From SIG588 sp045591985 (GTDB lineage Bacteria > Bacillota > Clostridia > Oscillospirales > Acutalibacteraceae), in assembly GCA_045591985.1 (NCBI GenBank), contig JAZNTV010000045.1:1-5514 (forward strand): a DNA stretch of 5,514 nt, written 5' to 3'. The first letter of the stretch is position 1. Each line of letters opens with the position of its first letter. Shown one piece after another: positions 5,412 to 5,514 of the stretch. The notes beneath the pieces were generated by a model that ran no database searches, was not told the DNA's origin, and was given only the letters and a program-made list of their open reading frames with translations. A program made the translations under genes and the position numbers.

Positions 5412-5514
5412 TTAGCGAACCATCGCACCGTTCGCGTCAAAGGCGTAGTAGCCCTTCGCCACCAAACCGTTGTGGTTCGAGACCAGGAAGCGGTCGTTGC
5501 TCACAACAACCTTG
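5412..5514 (-). CDS. C-terminus of a protein with a cell-wall-binding-type repeat (partial, runs off right edge)
   Basis: Only the last 33 codons and the TAA are present. The tail reads DRFLVSNHNGLVAKGYYAFD followed by ANGAMVR. The G-x-Y-x-FD-x-NG-x-M pattern, preceded by an NGL motif, is typical of the short aromatic/glycine repeats at the C-termini of Firmicutes surface proteins (cell-wall-binding or glucan-binding type). Those repeats usually occur in series and tether proteins to wall polymers. The gene ends with this repeat and not with a dockerin, so it represents a different attachment mode from its neighbour. The main body and function lie outside the window. The frame is supported by the stop followed by a strong terminator. 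Confidence 0.8.
   Translation of the reverse strand, partial: KVVVSNDRFLVSNHNGLVAKGYYAFDANGAMVR

Noticed and set aside
1..5514. CRISPR array, tRNA, rRNA or insertion sequence
   Set aside because: No regularly spaced short repeats, tRNA-like cloverleaf, rRNA sequence, transposase or terminal inverted repeats were seen.

Overview
The window looks like part of a chromosome from an anaerobic gut or rumen Clostridia-type Firmicute, probably Oscillospiraceae/Ruminococcaceae-like. The reasons are a dockerin of the ruminococcal/clostridial type, repeated GYTGD-x-x-C-x-x-C units of the kind seen in secreted proteins of these bacteria, near-consensus TTGACA/TATAAT promoters, purine-rich Shine-Dalgarno sites and long GC stem terminators. 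This placement is inferred from protein style; no phylogenetic marker gene is present.

Layout: all three genes lie on the minus strand, and each looks like its own transcription unit. At the right edge (5412-5514) are the last 33 codons of a gene ending in a cell-wall-binding-type repeat, followed by a strong terminator (5352-5386). Next come a promoter (5197-5226), a leader hairpin and a Shine-Dalgarno site, then one giant gene (398-5125, 1575 aa). It ends at a second strong terminator (338-378). A second near-consensus promoter (220-249) and leader follow, then the first 49 codons of a paralogue of the giant gene (1-149), cut by the left edge.

The giant protein is a secreted multimodular scaffold-like or surface protein. 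It has a signal peptide and four tandem copies of an unrecognised beta-rich domain A. Copies 2-4 are each followed by a second beta-rich domain B. The modules are joined by short linkers with a Cys...His...GYTGD-x-x-C-x-x-C pattern. The C-terminus carries a helical FIVAR-like segment, three more CxxC units and a duplicated type I dockerin. No catalytic domain is recognisable. The simplest reading is a non-enzymatic, possibly glycan-binding protein docked through its dockerin onto a cohesin-bearing partner outside this window.

The giant gene and its downstream neighbour share signal peptide, first domain, Shine-Dalgarno site, promoter geometry and leader length. This indicates a tandemly duplicated family, with each copy expressed from its own promoter.
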